Below are positions 7,527 to 18,244 of a DNA stretch of 64,000 bases, piece after piece. A program made the translations under genes and the position numbers. Position 1 is the stretch's first letter. Each line of letters starts with the position of its first letter. The notes beneath the pieces were generated by a model, which was not told the origin of the DNA, ran no database searches, and was given only the letters and a program-made list of their open reading frames with translations. The DNA comes from Irineochytrium annulatum. Taxonomy: Eukaryota > Chytridiomycota > Chytridiomycetes > Chytridiales > Chytridiaceae. Location: contig JADGJL010000007.1 of the NCBI GenBank assembly GCA_027600665.1, forward strand, positions 1 through 64,000, given 5' to 3'.

Positions 7527-8744
7527 CTATCCTTCATCAGCATCCATATGAATGACTAAGTTATACACGTTGCCATGCATTGAATACATGGGCATTGTAA
7601 TCCAATGATAGTCATTCACTTGAGTCGTCCATTGATCCGGTTCTATCTTGCCTATATAGGAGTTGGGCTGAGTAACACCACTTCCCTGTAACTCTGTGTT
7701 ATTTTTCTTCGATTCCAGCAAACGACATAATCCTATTAGTCCATAGTATCCAATCATGTATTGAGCATGCTGTTTGAGATATCCTCCCTTTAAACCAGGG
7801 AATACCTTCTGTACATTTTTCAAACAGGAAAACTCAGCAGTATCATCGATCTCATTAGCTCTTCCATACAGGTCCATAAATATCTCATCTGTAGGAAGTA
7901 CCCCGGCATCTGCCAGAGATTGAAGCACCAGTTTTTTAACTGCATTGCGATTAATTACAGGACTTCCCATAGTGCCTGCGGTGATATCTTTAATCTCAGC
8001 AAGAATGTGATCTCCATCTGCAAGGGCTTGCTGCCTTTCTTTAATTAGAAAGGCAACGCCTCCTTCTGAAAAATAGTGCCCCGAAGCACCTTGTTCGAAT
8101 GGTTGAGTGAATCGATCAGAACCAAACCCAAAGTTGGATAACTCATGGGGGAATGGCATCGTACTAGCGCAAGAACCACCGACCAAGGCTGTGTTAAACT
8201 TCCCCTTTTTAACGGCGTTATACCCGCTATATAAAGCCCCTATACCTGAAGTTGATGCTTCGCTTACCATCTGAATTGCTGGCGGCCTGGATAAACGTAG
8301 CATTTTCAGATATGCCAACGGATCAAGTAACTCTATAGCCTTCATGAAATCAACGCCCTGCATTCCCAAATAGGCCGATTTGGATATCAAGTCTGTTTGT
8401 GCACTTCCGTTGGATACCAACACATCGTGCTTCGTTGTCACGACATTCTGATTGATGAGCGACTGAAACAACGATAGTGTGATTCTTTCACTGGAGAGCA
8501 AATATGTTGTTTTTTCCTCATCTATGCCTTCTAAAGCAAATCTTTCTTCAATGGATGGATAGAAAATCCCATCGAATGAGCTAGCTCCGTGGAAATCTTG
8601 ACTAAAGCGCACGCTCAACTGCTCTATTCTATTTTCCCAGAGCTTGTCCTTGCTATGGAGAAGCTGCTTCGCTTGCGAATCATCCTTCGCCGGCATATCC
8701 CAACGGTAGTCTACTATGACGACACGAGAACTGGATTTACTCAT
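7527..8744 (-). CDS. Degenerate ketosynthase-like protein
   Basis: The 405-residue protein keeps the overall ketosynthase/thiolase order: a nucleophile-elbow region (VSEASTSGIGAL), a GEG-like loop (FSEGGVAFLI), a region equal to HGTGT and a late His. The catalytic residues are changed. The nucleophile position holds Ser164 instead of Cys, the HGTGT region reads DLYGRANEID with Tyr instead of His, and only the last His (about 326) remains. It should not condense on its own. It may act like a chain-length factor paired with an active KS, or as a decarboxylating or transfer partner. Its start overlaps the stop of the PKS gene upstream (ATGA), indicating coupled translation. Confidence 0.8.
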   Translation of the reverse strand: MSKSSSRVVIVDYRWDMPAKDDSQAKQLLHSKDKLWENRIEQLSVRFSQDFHGASSFDGIFYPSIEERFALEGIDEEKTTYLLSSERITLSLFQSLINQNVVTTKHDVLVSNGSAQTDLISKSAYLGMQGVDFMKAIELLDPLAYLKMLRLSRPPAIQMVSEASTSGIGALYSGYNAVKKGKFNTALVGGSCASTMPFPHELSNFGFGSDRFTQPFEQGASGHYFSEGGVAFLIKERQQALADGDHILAEIKDITAGTMGSPVINRNAVKKLVLQSLADAGVLPTDEIFMDLYGRANEIDDTAEFSCLKNVQKVFPGLKGGYLKQHAQYMIGYYGLIGLCRLLESKKNNTELQGSGVTQPNSYIGKIEPDQWTTQVNDYHWITMPMYSMHGNVYNLVIHMDADEG

Positions 8745-11700
8745 GCTGCAGCCTCTTCCATCAGCTCTTTCACATATTCACTTAACTGCACAATCGTCGG
8801 GTAGATAAATACATCAGCAACCTCTATATCAATGTTAAACTGCTCTGCAATAGGCCCGTAAATGCCAAATGCTTTGAGAGAATCTCCACCCAGATCGGTA
8901 AAGCTCTTATGCACATCAATCTCATTAAGATCAAGCACCGAAGCAAATACGACGGTAACAAACTTCTCAATATCATCCTGACGATCCGTCCCTGTTACAG
9001 TTAAAGAACCATAATCCTTGATCTGATAAGGACGAGCCTCCTCCTCTTCCCCTTCCACATTAGTTCGAGTTTTCCCATCACTGTAACCGCTTGGTAACTG
9101 GATATATGCACCTAAATATTCTTCGACCTTGGATGTGTTAAATTCACCTGCAATAAAACCGGAGTCTCCCGCATGAAGTGAAAGTTTAATATATTCTCTG
9201 CCCTCCATGTTAGTAACAGATTTCATTAAGAGATGTTCATCCGCGGCATCCAGATCTCCGAAATTAAGGGCCATTCCCGTTTCTTTCCATCCCGGCCACT
9301 GTATTGCTGTTATTAACGAATCAGATAGTGCCGTCCCTTCCAAAAATGCATTAGCCACGGTATAAGAGAACTGGCCGGCAGAACCTGTAATTGTAGTCAT
9401 TGAAGAACTGGTAACAAAGAATTGTAACTTGTCTGCGTCGACATACTTTTGGAGCAAAAGTGTACCCGTAACCTTTGGTGCTATAATATTTTTGAATTCA
9501 TCCTCCGTTTTGGAGAACAACATGCCTTCCTCTGGAACTCCCGCCAAATGAATAATTCCAGCTATATTATATTTCCCTTGAATTCTAGTTATAGTTGTCT
9601 GTACCTCAGACTCATGTGAAATATCGCAAGGGTAGAACTCCAGGTCAGCCCCTTTAGATATCAGCTTATTCAATTTATTTAGTTTGCTGTCTTCATATGG
9701 TGTGCGTTCTTGTTTGGAAGCGAGGGCTGCTTGGATATCTGTACGTCCCAATACCGCTATGTGTACTTCGGCATTCACATCGAGTAGCTGCTCAATATAT
9801 TCAAGCCCGATACCCCCGTAACCCCCTGTGACAATAACGCAGTCATCCTTCAACAAGTCTACAGATCTATGCTTCAAATCTTTATTTTCGATGAGAGATT
9901 CTTCGTATATGATTCCATCATTAACAATGACTTTTTTACCGTCCAGTTCACTGCGAGCAGCGACCTTTAACAACTCGGTAATATTAAACTCGGAGATCTG
10001 AATCATTTGTGTGGTGAAACCCGTATTCTCCATACCCACAATCCGACCTGAACTCAGCATTGCATATTGAAGCGGGTTAACTTGAAGCTCGTCTTTCTTC
10101 AAAGCAAGACCCTGATCAGCTGCAAAAATTAATTTACCGCCTCTCTTGATGAACTTGTTAGCTGTCTTGGCGAATAGGAAGTACTTCATCATCTCATCTT
10201 CAATTTTCCCGGGATCAGACATGTCCAATCCAATCCACGGTGCATAAACTACCAGATCATATCTAACCCCTGTTGTTATCTGATCTAATTGTTCATAATT
10301 CACATGAGTTATTGTAGAAGATTCAGGCGTTGAAACCAGATCATTGCTTATCAGCAACACTTGTTTGTCTACCCAATGTTCTTCTTCTCCACCTGTAAAC
10401 TCAACCGTTGAACGTCCCCACCCAATAGTATGAAGATACGGCTTAAATAACATATTGGCAAAAGACTTCATAACATATTTATCTACATAAGCAACTAGAT
10501 CCCCCTGATCATTGTACACATGGATGTGCGCAGTGATTACATCATGATCACCGGTAATGTCATAAAGAAGTTCGGTGACGGAATACATCTTCTTGGTGAA
10601 TCTTACTCCTGTATAGGTAAACCGACCATAAGATAAGGGAAGATATGTCTTCTGGCGAGCCTGAGCCCGTTCATACACCATAGCCCCCAGAATTCCATCC
10701 AACATGGAAGGGTGCAGATGGTAGGCGTCAAGATCTTCAAGGAACTCCTCTTGCAGATCAAGTGAGAGAAGCAATTTGGAATCGGCCATATGAACCATCC
10801 GGAAGTCCTGAGCGATAAAGTTCCAACGTCCTTTGAAGAAGTTATTTTCCTCTTCTGTACTTCCCATCGTTGTAGGTTTCAATTGATTCTTTACCTCTGA
10901 GGACAAATCAAGCTTATGCTTCTCCATTACTTCCTGAGGTTTAAGTGTAAAGACCGCATGAGTCGTATACTGCTCCAGATCATCATTCTCGTACGAGAGA
11001 ACCTCAATATCCAGTTGCTTAGCAGACAGCTTGTTAACATGAATCAGGAAACGTTTATCTGTTTTATCATCGAGCTGAATCAGATTTTTGAAATACAACT
11101 TTTCTAACGTGAACGCAGGTTCGTCAAAGTATAAGGAAGCTAACTCAGCAGCCAATTCGGTATACGTGGTACCCGAGAACGTACGCTTACCTCCAATCCG
11201 ATGATCATCCACGAACCAATCATCTGGGGATAAGTTGACTTGGTACACATCCGATTTGGCGGATCTGATCACTTGCTCTTGAATTAATGTCGCTTTCACT
11301 GGAAGACTTGGACCTGATTGAACAGGTGGACTATATCGTTTAACTGTAGCCCATAGAATATCAGATTTGAATTCGTAACCTGGTAATGTTACAGTTCTGG
11401 CCTTCTCATACGGATATTCGTCAAATGTCGTCTCGTACCCATCCAGTTTGAGTTGAATAAGCTCATTCAAGTCAAATTGTCTATAGTCTGTTTTCAATTG
11501 ATAATGGATAAGTTTTTTCATATCCGTTGTTACTTCACGATCACTGGTCGTAAAGATTTCGTCAGTTGGCACTTGGCCTTCCAGCAATGTTATCGCCGCT
11601 CTTACTTTTGTTATGAATTCTTCCATTGAATTAGCTTTGAAACCAACTCCTGTATTAAACCAGTTTCTTCTATGAATAAGGGTATATGAAATATCTTGTA

Positions 11701-13234
11701 GTCTATATTCGCTCATGTATTCTTCATGCCGCACGTACTTGTACAACATCTTGATTAATTGATTAGTCGATTGTGCCGTGAAAACAAATGGAAAGGTATG
11801 TTGATTATGATCTGATTCGCTTATAGCGTGCTCATATTCCTCAAGGATCACATGAGCATTGGTACCGCTGAATCCAAAGGAACTGATTCCTCCTCGACGC
11901 GGGTACTTTCCTTTGATCCACTTCTCAGCCTGAGTAGGAATGTAGAATGGACTGTCCACAAACTTGATATATTCATTCGGAGCTTCAAAAGAATGGTTGG
12001 GGAAGATTTCCTGATTGCGAAGAGCCAGCGACATCTTAATCAATCCGCCTACCCCTGCTGCTCCTACGGTATGACCAATATTTTCTTTCAAACTTGTTAA
12101 TGCACAAAAACCGCGTTTGTTCACATATTTTTTATATGCATCCGTTAGCCCTCGAACTTCAATCGGATCGCCAAGTTTCGTGCCCGTTCCGTGTGCATCA
12201 ATGTAATCCACCGTTTCAGGTGAGATATGGCTGCTTGTATAGGCATCCAGTAGAAGATCCTTTTGAGCATGCGGATTAGGGGCGGTCAAACCGTTAGATT
12301 TGCCATCACTATTAATCATGCTGCCACGGATAATAGAATAAATGTTATCATTGTCTGCTATCGCATCTTTCAACCTTTTCAGAATGACAATACCGACACC
12401 TTCGCCAAAGATCGTTCCTTGAGATTCGGCATCAAATACTTTCAGGAAGGAACGCGGTGTCTCCACATTACTGTATTGATCGAGTACGCTGCCTTGACGT
12501 GGGAATAGTCCAAGAGCAATACCGCCAACAATTGCTGTATCAATCTCTTTATCCCGAAGTGTTTTCAATGCTATATGTGCAGCGACCAACGAGGAAGAAC
12601 AAGCTGTATCAACGACAAACGAACCTCCGGACAAGTTATATATATAATTGAGACGACTTGCCAGTATGCCTTCCCAGTTTCCTGAGTTTATATGATTGGA
12701 GTCCTCTTCAATCTCAGAACGATAACTTGCTGTAATGGATTTGTCTTTGCCTACATAGATAGCTGTTTTGCTATCCTTAACATCGGATAGGCGAATACCT
12801 GCATCCTCCAAAGCAAGATAGGAGTGCTTCATAACCAAACGATGCGTGGGATCAATATATCTGGCTTCGTCCTGACTGATACCGAAAAATTCATAATCAA
12901 AGGTATCAATATCATCGAGATAAGATCCCTTTTCTTTACACAATCTCTCCAGGAATTCCTCTGGTGTGATCTTTAAATGTTTGGCTCCGTTGTGCAGATA
13001 AGTGTGATCTTCGGGAATATAAGCAATTCGACCTTTGGGAAATTCCTTAAACCCCTGCTTTCCATTTTTAACCGTTTGGTAAAACTCAAATGTATCTTTG
13101 ATATCACTGTATTCGCATGACATGCCTACTATCGCAATATCATCTGGAATAATCTCTTCTAATAAGTCTTTGCCTACTGCTGAATCAAGTTGGCCCTTTT
13201 GAATCTGACCGAAGATATACTCACTCGCCTTCAT
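8741..13234 (-). CDS. trans-AT PKS module: KS-DH-KR-ACP
   Basis: Domains in order (numbering from 13240): KS about 33-470 with catalytic Cys214 (VDTACSSS), His350 (HGTGT) and His390 (NIGH); a post-KS linker with LPGYEF; DH about 640-930 with His680 and Asp848; the KR structural half about 955-1110 and catalytic half 1130-1320 with GGYGGIG, Ser, Tyr1293 and Asn1297; ACP with Ser1454 in LGGDSL. There is no acyltransferase domain, so malonyl units must come from the separate AT. The expected unit is an alpha,beta-unsaturated two-carbon extension. In the DH motif the usual final Pro is Ser. The longest frame opens with TTG at 13240; ATG at 13234 is better placed after GAGG. Confidence 0.93.
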   Translation of the reverse strand: MKASEYIFGQIQKGQLDSAVGKDLLEEIIPDDIAIVGMSCEYSDIKDTFEFYQTVKNGKQGFKEFPKGRIAYIPEDHTYLHNGAKHLKITPEEFLERLCKEKGSYLDDIDTFDYEFFGISQDEARYIDPTHRLVMKHSYLALEDAGIRLSDVKDSKTAIYVGKDKSITASYRSEIEEDSNHINSGNWEGILASRLNYIYNLSGGSFVVDTACSSSLVAAHIALKTLRDKEIDTAIVGGIALGLFPRQGSVLDQYSNVETPRSFLKVFDAESQGTIFGEGVGIVILKRLKDAIADNDNIYSIIRGSMINSDGKSNGLTAPNPHAQKDLLLDAYTSSHISPETVDYIDAHGTGTKLGDPIEVRGLTDAYKKYVNKRGFCALTSLKENIGHTVGAAGVGGLIKMSLALRNQEIFPNHSFEAPNEYIKFVDSPFYIPTQAEKWIKGKYPRRGGISSFGFSGTNAHVILEEYEHAISESDHNQHTFPFVFTAQSTNQLIKMLYKYVRHEEYMSEYRLQDISYTLIHRRNWFNTGVGFKANSMEEFITKVRAAITLLEGQVPTDEIFTTSDREVTTDMKKLIHYQLKTDYRQFDLNELIQLKLDGYETTFDEYPYEKARTVTLPGYEFKSDILWATVKRYSPPVQSGPSLPVKATLIQEQVIRSAKSDVYQVNLSPDDWFVDDHRIGGKRTFSGTTYTELAAELASLYFDEPAFTLEKLYFKNLIQLDDKTDKRFLIHVNKLSAKQLDIEVLSYENDDLEQYTTHAVFTLKPQEVMEKHKLDLSSEVKNQLKPTTMGSTEEENNFFKGRWNFIAQDFRMVHMADSKLLLSLDLQEEFLEDLDAYHLHPSMLDGILGAMVYERAQARQKTYLPLSYGRFTYTGVRFTKKMYSVTELLYDITGDHDVITAHIHVYNDQGDLVAYVDKYVMKSFANMLFKPYLHTIGWGRSTVEFTGGEEEHWVDKQVLLISNDLVSTPESSTITHVNYEQLDQITTGVRYDLVVYAPWIGLDMSDPGKIEDEMMKYFLFAKTANKFIKRGGKLIFAADQGLALKKDELQVNPLQYAMLSSGRIVGMENTGFTTQMIQISEFNITELLKVAARSELDGKKVIVNDGIIYEESLIENKDLKHRSVDLLKDDCVIVTGGYGGIGLEYIEQLLDVNAEVHIAVLGRTDIQAALASKQERTPYEDSKLNKLNKLISKGADLEFYPCDISHESEVQTTITRIQGKYNIAGIIHLAGVPEEGMLFSKTEDEFKNIIAPKVTGTLLLQKYVDADKLQFFVTSSSMTTITGSAGQFSYTVANAFLEGTALSDSLITAIQWPGWKETGMALNFGDLDAADEHLLMKSVTNMEGREYIKLSLHAGDSGFIAGEFNTSKVEEYLGAYIQLPSGYSDGKTRTNVEGEEEEARPYQIKDYGSLTVTGTDRQDDIEKFVTVVFASVLDLNEIDVHKSFTDLGGDSLKAFGIYGPIAEQFNIDIEVADVFIYPTIVQLSEYVKELMEEAAA

Positions 13235-13258
13235 GTTCAATCGCCTCTTTCATGATTA

Positions 13259-16200
13259 TTATTTATTGAGAAATGCCAGCATCTCTGCTGCATCATAATG
13301 ACCATCACTTTGTTCTGTCACTGCCTCCTGGTTGTCCAGCTGATTGATAAGATCAACCTGACCCTGTATCGTTGCAATAGAGAACAATGTTGTTACATCG
13401 AATTGTCCAGGAAACGCTAGATTCAATTCATCACATAAATGTACGATTGTAATAGAGTCCCCTCCTTGTTCAAAGAAACTAACATTATGGTCGTAATCAT
13501 CTTCACCAAGAGTTCTCCCCCATGCAGCAACGATATGATCTTTAACACGATCAGAACCCGTGTATACCTTCTCAGTTTGTTGCTTCCTGTGCATTTTTGT
13601 AACAGGACTGAAGAGAGAAGAATATTCATCTGCTGTACGTTTTAGCTTAAAGAGAGCAGCCGACTTGGCATTCGATTGAATGAACCGATTTAATAATGGA
13701 ATGCCCTCTGCACTGGTTAATTTCTCGAAATAGTAATCTTCCATTCCTGCTGACATACCTACATCCTGCCAACCCGTTAGATTGAGAACTCTTACATTCG
13801 TATTCGTTAAGGGCAAGCCCGATTGATATGCATTAGCCATGGAATACTCCGCTTGTCCCATCGCCCCAATTACACCCGCTAGTGAGGAAAAATGAATGAT
13901 CTCTTGTACTTCAGGGAAATACATTCCCAACAGATGTGAACCTTCTATTTTACTTTTTGTTTTCGCACAAAACTCATTCCTGGACTTGTTAACAAACAAT
14001 CCCTGAGCCGGCTCACCTGCAAAGTTCAAAATATAATCAAGTTTGCCATGATACTGAGCAGCAAAAGAAGAAACTTCATCCTCATTAGATATATCCAACT
14101 TGAGATAACTCACATTATCTCTTGATGGCAGACCATCCCACACGGACCTTCTTCCCGCAGCTATGATATGGATGTCAGCATATCGATCAGCCAAATCTCT
14201 TGTGTATGCCTCACCAATTCCAGAACTGGCCCCAACGATCAGTACAGTCTTACCTTCGGAGAATTTGTCCCGGGATGATTCATCCACTTTCAAACTCTTC
14301 AAACGCAGGATATAGAACTTACCTTCCCGGTGAATAATATGTTGCTCCGACCCATAGTCAACTCGCTCCACATCCGTTGAATATGTATGATCTGTATCCA
14401 CAACAATAACTTCACTATTCACTTCCAGTCTTAAGGCATAGGCACCCATGGCTATGGAACGATTTAACGCATTCATTTTGGGATACTCACTCTTCTTATC
14501 TGTGTATCCTAAAACTCCTGAATTCACGTAATAAAACTTTTTCATATGCAGGATTTTATTTAAACTGATTAGCACTTTTCCAAGGGTATACGTCTCATCC
14601 GCAACACGATCTATCTCTGTGTAATTCCGGTCCCACAGGTATACGTGCTTTAACATATCTTTCTCTTGAAGCCCTATCGCCTTCTCGTTGATTTCTGTCA
14701 GTTCCGTAAAATAGACTATTGGACTATCAAGTTGAAGTTGGGAACGCAAGGATTCATGTACAAAATGGATCGCTTCGGATGGACTGTACGAATGTTGTGT
14801 AAACGTTGCAGGTATAATCTCTTCTTGCTTAAAATATGAACTCGATTCTTCCTTGTTAAGAGCATTTTTCACTTTATAATGATCAGCAGATAGAATAAGA
14901 TTCCACTGTCCATCGAACAAATTAACATTAAGTGATAGGATGATGTTTCCTCGTTCATCCATGGTGCGATCTACTAATTCTATTTCCGAATAGAATTCTT
15001 CTCCTACAAGTTCAAACTGCTCAAAACGGATATCGCTCCAATACCATGGAAACACAATCTGTTCCGGTTCAGCCATTCGGTTTAGAGCATTGAAGGCAGG
15101 ATCGAGAATGGAGGGATAAAAGCTATACATTGAGAATTCCACTTTGTACTCTGAAGGAGGTCTCAGCTTAACTACAGCTCTTGTATGTTCTTGATTAGTC
15201 CATAAACGATCTACTACATCCCATCTTCGGGATACAGCAATATCTTCTACTCCTTCGCCCCCAACTTGGCTTGTTACAGCGACTTCCATAAGTTCTCCTG
15301 CTTTTATTCTCTGATCCAGCCCTGTAGCCGTTCTTCTTATCGGTTTGTGCAATGAAGATTTATCATGTAACTCAAACTGTAGCCAAGTCTTCAACACAAC
15401 AGCAGTCCTATATGTTACAACCACCTTTAAGGTTTTCTTATCCAGTTTGAGTAGAATCGTCAGAGGGCCGTCTTGAACTGCCATCTGATTCATAATGTGA
15501 AGACCAGTGATGTCATAGTGCTCAAGAGTGTACGGTGTACAATCTAACCCCTGGGCTATCATTTCAAAAATACTTGTACCCACAAGCAGATGTTTTCCAT
15601 TGAACTGATGTTCACTAATCTCCCATTGTCTCTTACTGTGTAAAGGAAACTGCACGATAAGCCACTCATCCGTTTCCAAGCGCTGAAGATCATCTTGTAC
15701 TGTGAATGAATTTTCATCTAATGGGAACCAGTAACTCTTTAAATTCAATGGCAATTCCTTAACTTGGGATGGCAACGAACAGCTATATTGTTGAAGAATA
15801 ACGTGAGCATTTGTACCCGTCATGCCGAAGGAACTAATACCTGCAAGCGCATGTTCTTCCAGCGGAACAGATTGATCCGGAATATAGAAAGCTGATGTTT
15901 CAAAATCAATCTCCTCATTGGGAATCTGAAAATCCGGATGAGGTAACACAACGCGGTTACGTAAAGATAAGGCCGACTTAATCAATGAGAACAATCCTGA
16001 TGTTACATCCAGATGTCCGAAATTGGACTTACATGCTGTCAGAGCAATTTTCTGTTTTGTTTTAACACGTTCTGAAAAGTAATTACTCAGGCTCTCAAAT
16101 TCGATCGTGTCTCCGATAGCCGTCCCCGTACCGTGTGCTTCAATAAATGCCAGCTGCTGCATCTCATCCTGAAGGGGAGCCCATGCCTGTTCTATCAGTC

Positions 16201-17032
16201 GTTCTTGCGCATCCGGGTTAGGCGAAGACATATTCATCGTTTGACCATCGTTATTCATGGCGTAGCTGCGGATCAGACCATAGATAAAGTTACCATCCCG
16301 TTCTGCATCCTCCTTCCGTTTGAGAATTACAGAACCTACGCCCTCTCCAATGGATGTACCTGTGCTTCGATCATCAAAGGTACGCGTCCTAGCATCTGTT
16401 GCCAAAATGTCTACCAATTTATCGGACTTGTACCCCGGCTTAACATAAAGATTAGAACTAACGACTATAGCCTGATCAATAATCCCTTGTCTAAGATCAT
16501 TTGACGCTTGAATAATAGATACCAGTGATGATGAACAGGCCGTATCCGTCATTATGGAAGCACCACGTAAGTCATAGATATATTGGATGCGACTTGATAT
16601 GGTCGAGTTTAACATCCCAAGCAGATCCGGTTTCAACTTACGCTGCTGCAACAATAATTGATATTGATATTGCTGTGTGGAGTTCACACTTGCATATACA
16701 CTGGTTTGTGTACCGCGGATCTGCTCAAGACAACCCGCATCATTCAGTGCCCGGGTGGCTGATAACAGGGTCAATCTCTGGTTAGGATCCATAAAATCAG
16801 CACTTTTTTGTGCGATGTTGAAATATTTATGATCAAATTGATCGATATGTTCAAGATATGAACCTGGCATGAATATGTCCTCAACCAGTTCACCAATCTG
16901 TGCATGCCTGTTAGTCGGAAATTTCCCCACAGAAATTCGCTTGTCACGTATTTTATTCCATGCATCATTCATATTCCCACACCCTGGAAGCGTAAGGTCC
17001 ATACCGATAATGGCAATATCTCCTATACTCAA
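13259..17032 (-). CDS. trans-AT PKS module: KS-DH-KR-ACP
   Basis: Domains in order in 1257 residues: KS about 3-415 with Cys166 (TDTACSSS), His300 (HGTGT) and His340 (NFGH); DH about 450-720 with His475 in EHQFNGK and Asp644 in ILDPAFN; KR about 770-1110 with GASSGIG, Tyr1063 and Asn1067; ACP with Ser1193 in GGDSI. There is no AT. The linker between KS and DH is much shorter than in the following PKS. The DH signature lacks the usual Pro (Val in its place), so dehydration may be weak or need a partner. The start is TTG, well placed after GAGAGG; no in-frame ATG is near. Confidence 0.93.
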   Translation of the reverse strand: MSIGDIAIIGMDLTLPGCGNMNDAWNKIRDKRISVGKFPTNRHAQIGELVEDIFMPGSYLEHIDQFDHKYFNIAQKSADFMDPNQRLTLLSATRALNDAGCLEQIRGTQTSVYASVNSTQQYQYQLLLQQRKLKPDLLGMLNSTISSRIQYIYDLRGASIMTDTACSSSLVSIIQASNDLRQGIIDQAIVVSSNLYVKPGYKSDKLVDILATDARTRTFDDRSTGTSIGEGVGSVILKRKEDAERDGNFIYGLIRSYAMNNDGQTMNMSSPNPDAQERLIEQAWAPLQDEMQQLAFIEAHGTGTAIGDTIEFESLSNYFSERVKTKQKIALTACKSNFGHLDVTSGLFSLIKSALSLRNRVVLPHPDFQIPNEEIDFETSAFYIPDQSVPLEEHALAGISSFGMTGTNAHVILQQYSCSLPSQVKELPLNLKSYWFPLDENSFTVQDDLQRLETDEWLIVQFPLHSKRQWEISEHQFNGKHLLVGTSIFEMIAQGLDCTPYTLEHYDITGLHIMNQMAVQDGPLTILLKLDKKTLKVVVTYRTAVVLKTWLQFELHDKSSLHKPIRRTATGLDQRIKAGELMEVAVTSQVGGEGVEDIAVSRRWDVVDRLWTNQEHTRAVVKLRPPSEYKVEFSMYSFYPSILDPAFNALNRMAEPEQIVFPWYWSDIRFEQFELVGEEFYSEIELVDRTMDERGNIILSLNVNLFDGQWNLILSADHYKVKNALNKEESSSYFKQEEIIPATFTQHSYSPSEAIHFVHESLRSQLQLDSPIVYFTELTEINEKAIGLQEKDMLKHVYLWDRNYTEIDRVADETYTLGKVLISLNKILHMKKFYYVNSGVLGYTDKKSEYPKMNALNRSIAMGAYALRLEVNSEVIVVDTDHTYSTDVERVDYGSEQHIIHREGKFYILRLKSLKVDESSRDKFSEGKTVLIVGASSGIGEAYTRDLADRYADIHIIAAGRRSVWDGLPSRDNVSYLKLDISNEDEVSSFAAQYHGKLDYILNFAGEPAQGLFVNKSRNEFCAKTKSKIEGSHLLGMYFPEVQEIIHFSSLAGVIGAMGQAEYSMANAYQSGLPLTNTNVRVLNLTGWQDVGMSAGMEDYYFEKLTSAEGIPLLNRFIQSNAKSAALFKLKRTADEYSSLFSPVTKMHRKQQTEKVYTGSDRVKDHIVAAWGRTLGEDDYDHNVSFFEQGGDSITIVHLCDELNLAFPGQFDVTTLFSIATIQGQVDLINQLDNQEAVTEQSDGHYDAAEMLAFLNK

Positions 17033-17068
17033 TCCTTTTCCTCCTCTCCTTGATCAGCTTCCAGGAAT

Positions 17069-18229
17069 TTATCCCGCTTTCCAGGCTAATTTGTTACGAT
17101 AATGCATGATTTGTTCCTCTGGAACTTTTTTGGTCCGAAGAATGAGCTCCAACAAGGATAACGTTTTTTCTACATCCTCAGCCGTTGCCTCTTTTCCAAT
17201 CTGTGATTTGATCTGGTTATATCCACTAATCACAATATTTTCATATGCTTCCGAATCTTCATTATTATTTTTGGTCGAGACAATAATCCCTAGTGCTCGC
17301 GAAAAGACACTGTAGTGTTTATTGACTTCGATGTCGTCTTTCAGTTCATTACTAAGCTTTGAGAGTTGCTCTTCGTTGTGGAGGGCGTGCACTTGGACCT
17401 GATTTCCAAGCATTTTGACAAACATTCCGTTCGGGGATAAATCAATGAATACTTGAATGCCCTGCTTCACTGCATAATCTACAGACTGTGTCCAACAGAC
17501 GGGATTTACCATCTGACTGGATATCCCCTTCTGAACATTAGAAGGCTGATACGGTCTTGCGAATTCGTTGCTAATGACTTCAGTACTCCAATATGGGTTA
17601 AACGAGAAACTGTTCAACTGATTGTAAACTTCGTCTGCCGCTGCCTGCATGTAATGAGTATGAAAAGCGCCACTGACTCCTAAAGGAACAGACTCTACCT
17701 TGTTTTGTTTGACGAAGTCCTGCAGATCAGTCTTCTTACCCGCAATGACCGTTTGCTTAGAAGAATTATAATTGGCTATATAGATATCTTGTCTATCGCT
17801 CAACCACGATTCAACCTTCTCCGGTGAAGCAAACACAGCTGTCATACCCGTACTTTCTTGTGTATCAATTGCTTTTTTCATGGCAGTTCCTCGCACATCT
17901 ACCAGTTTTAATCCCTCACTATAGCTTAGAGCACCTGCAATGGTTAGTGCTGTAATCTCACCCAGGCTGTGTCCAAGAACTATGCTAGGATATAAACCCA
18001 CATGTTCCCGGTACAATTGATACATGCACATGGACCCTACATAGGTTGCCAATTGTGCTTTTCGTGTGTCTTGGCTTAGATCAGAACAGAACCACTCTCT
18101 GATCGGCTCCTGCAACTGTGTCTCTGCTTGCTCAATCCATTTTAGTGTTTGTTTATTTTTCAGCCATGCTTCCTTTACTTCCTCGCTAATTTTAGTTCCT
18201 TGTCCTGCCAACATTAATGCAATTTTCAT
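17069..18229 (-). CDS. trans-acting malonyl-CoA acyltransferase
   Basis: A stand-alone FabD-type acyltransferase of 386 residues with AGQGT near the start, active-site Ser88 in GHSLGE and His190 in GAFH, a combination typical of malonyl-specific enzymes. It would load malonyl groups on the ACPs of both AT-less KS-DH-KR-ACP proteins. It carries an extra C-terminal part of about 80 residues beyond the AT fold whose role I cannot assign. ATG follows AAGGAGG. Confidence 0.92.
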   Translation of the reverse strand: MKIALMLAGQGTKISEEVKEAWLKNKQTLKWIEQAETQLQEPIREWFCSDLSQDTRKAQLATYVGSMCMYQLYREHVGLYPSIVLGHSLGEITALTIAGALSYSEGLKLVDVRGTAMKKAIDTQESTGMTAVFASPEKVESWLSDRQDIYIANYNSSKQTVIAGKKTDLQDFVKQNKVESVPLGVSGAFHTHYMQAAADEVYNQLNSFSFNPYWSTEVISNEFARPYQPSNVQKGISSQMVNPVCWTQSVDYAVKQGIQVFIDLSPNGMFVKMLGNQVQVHALHNEEQLSKLSNELKDDIEVNKHYSVFSRALGIIVSTKNNNEDSEAYENIVISGYNQIKSQIGKEATAEDVEKTLSLLELILRTKKVPEEQIMHYRNKLAWKAG

Positions 18230-18244
18230 ATCGAGTTATCCTCC

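Noticed and set aside
10916..12651. Several 60-90 residue plus-strand frames inside the PKS genes
   Set aside because: They are antisense shadows of the continuous KS-DH-KR-ACP frame and have no ribosome sites or known motifs.
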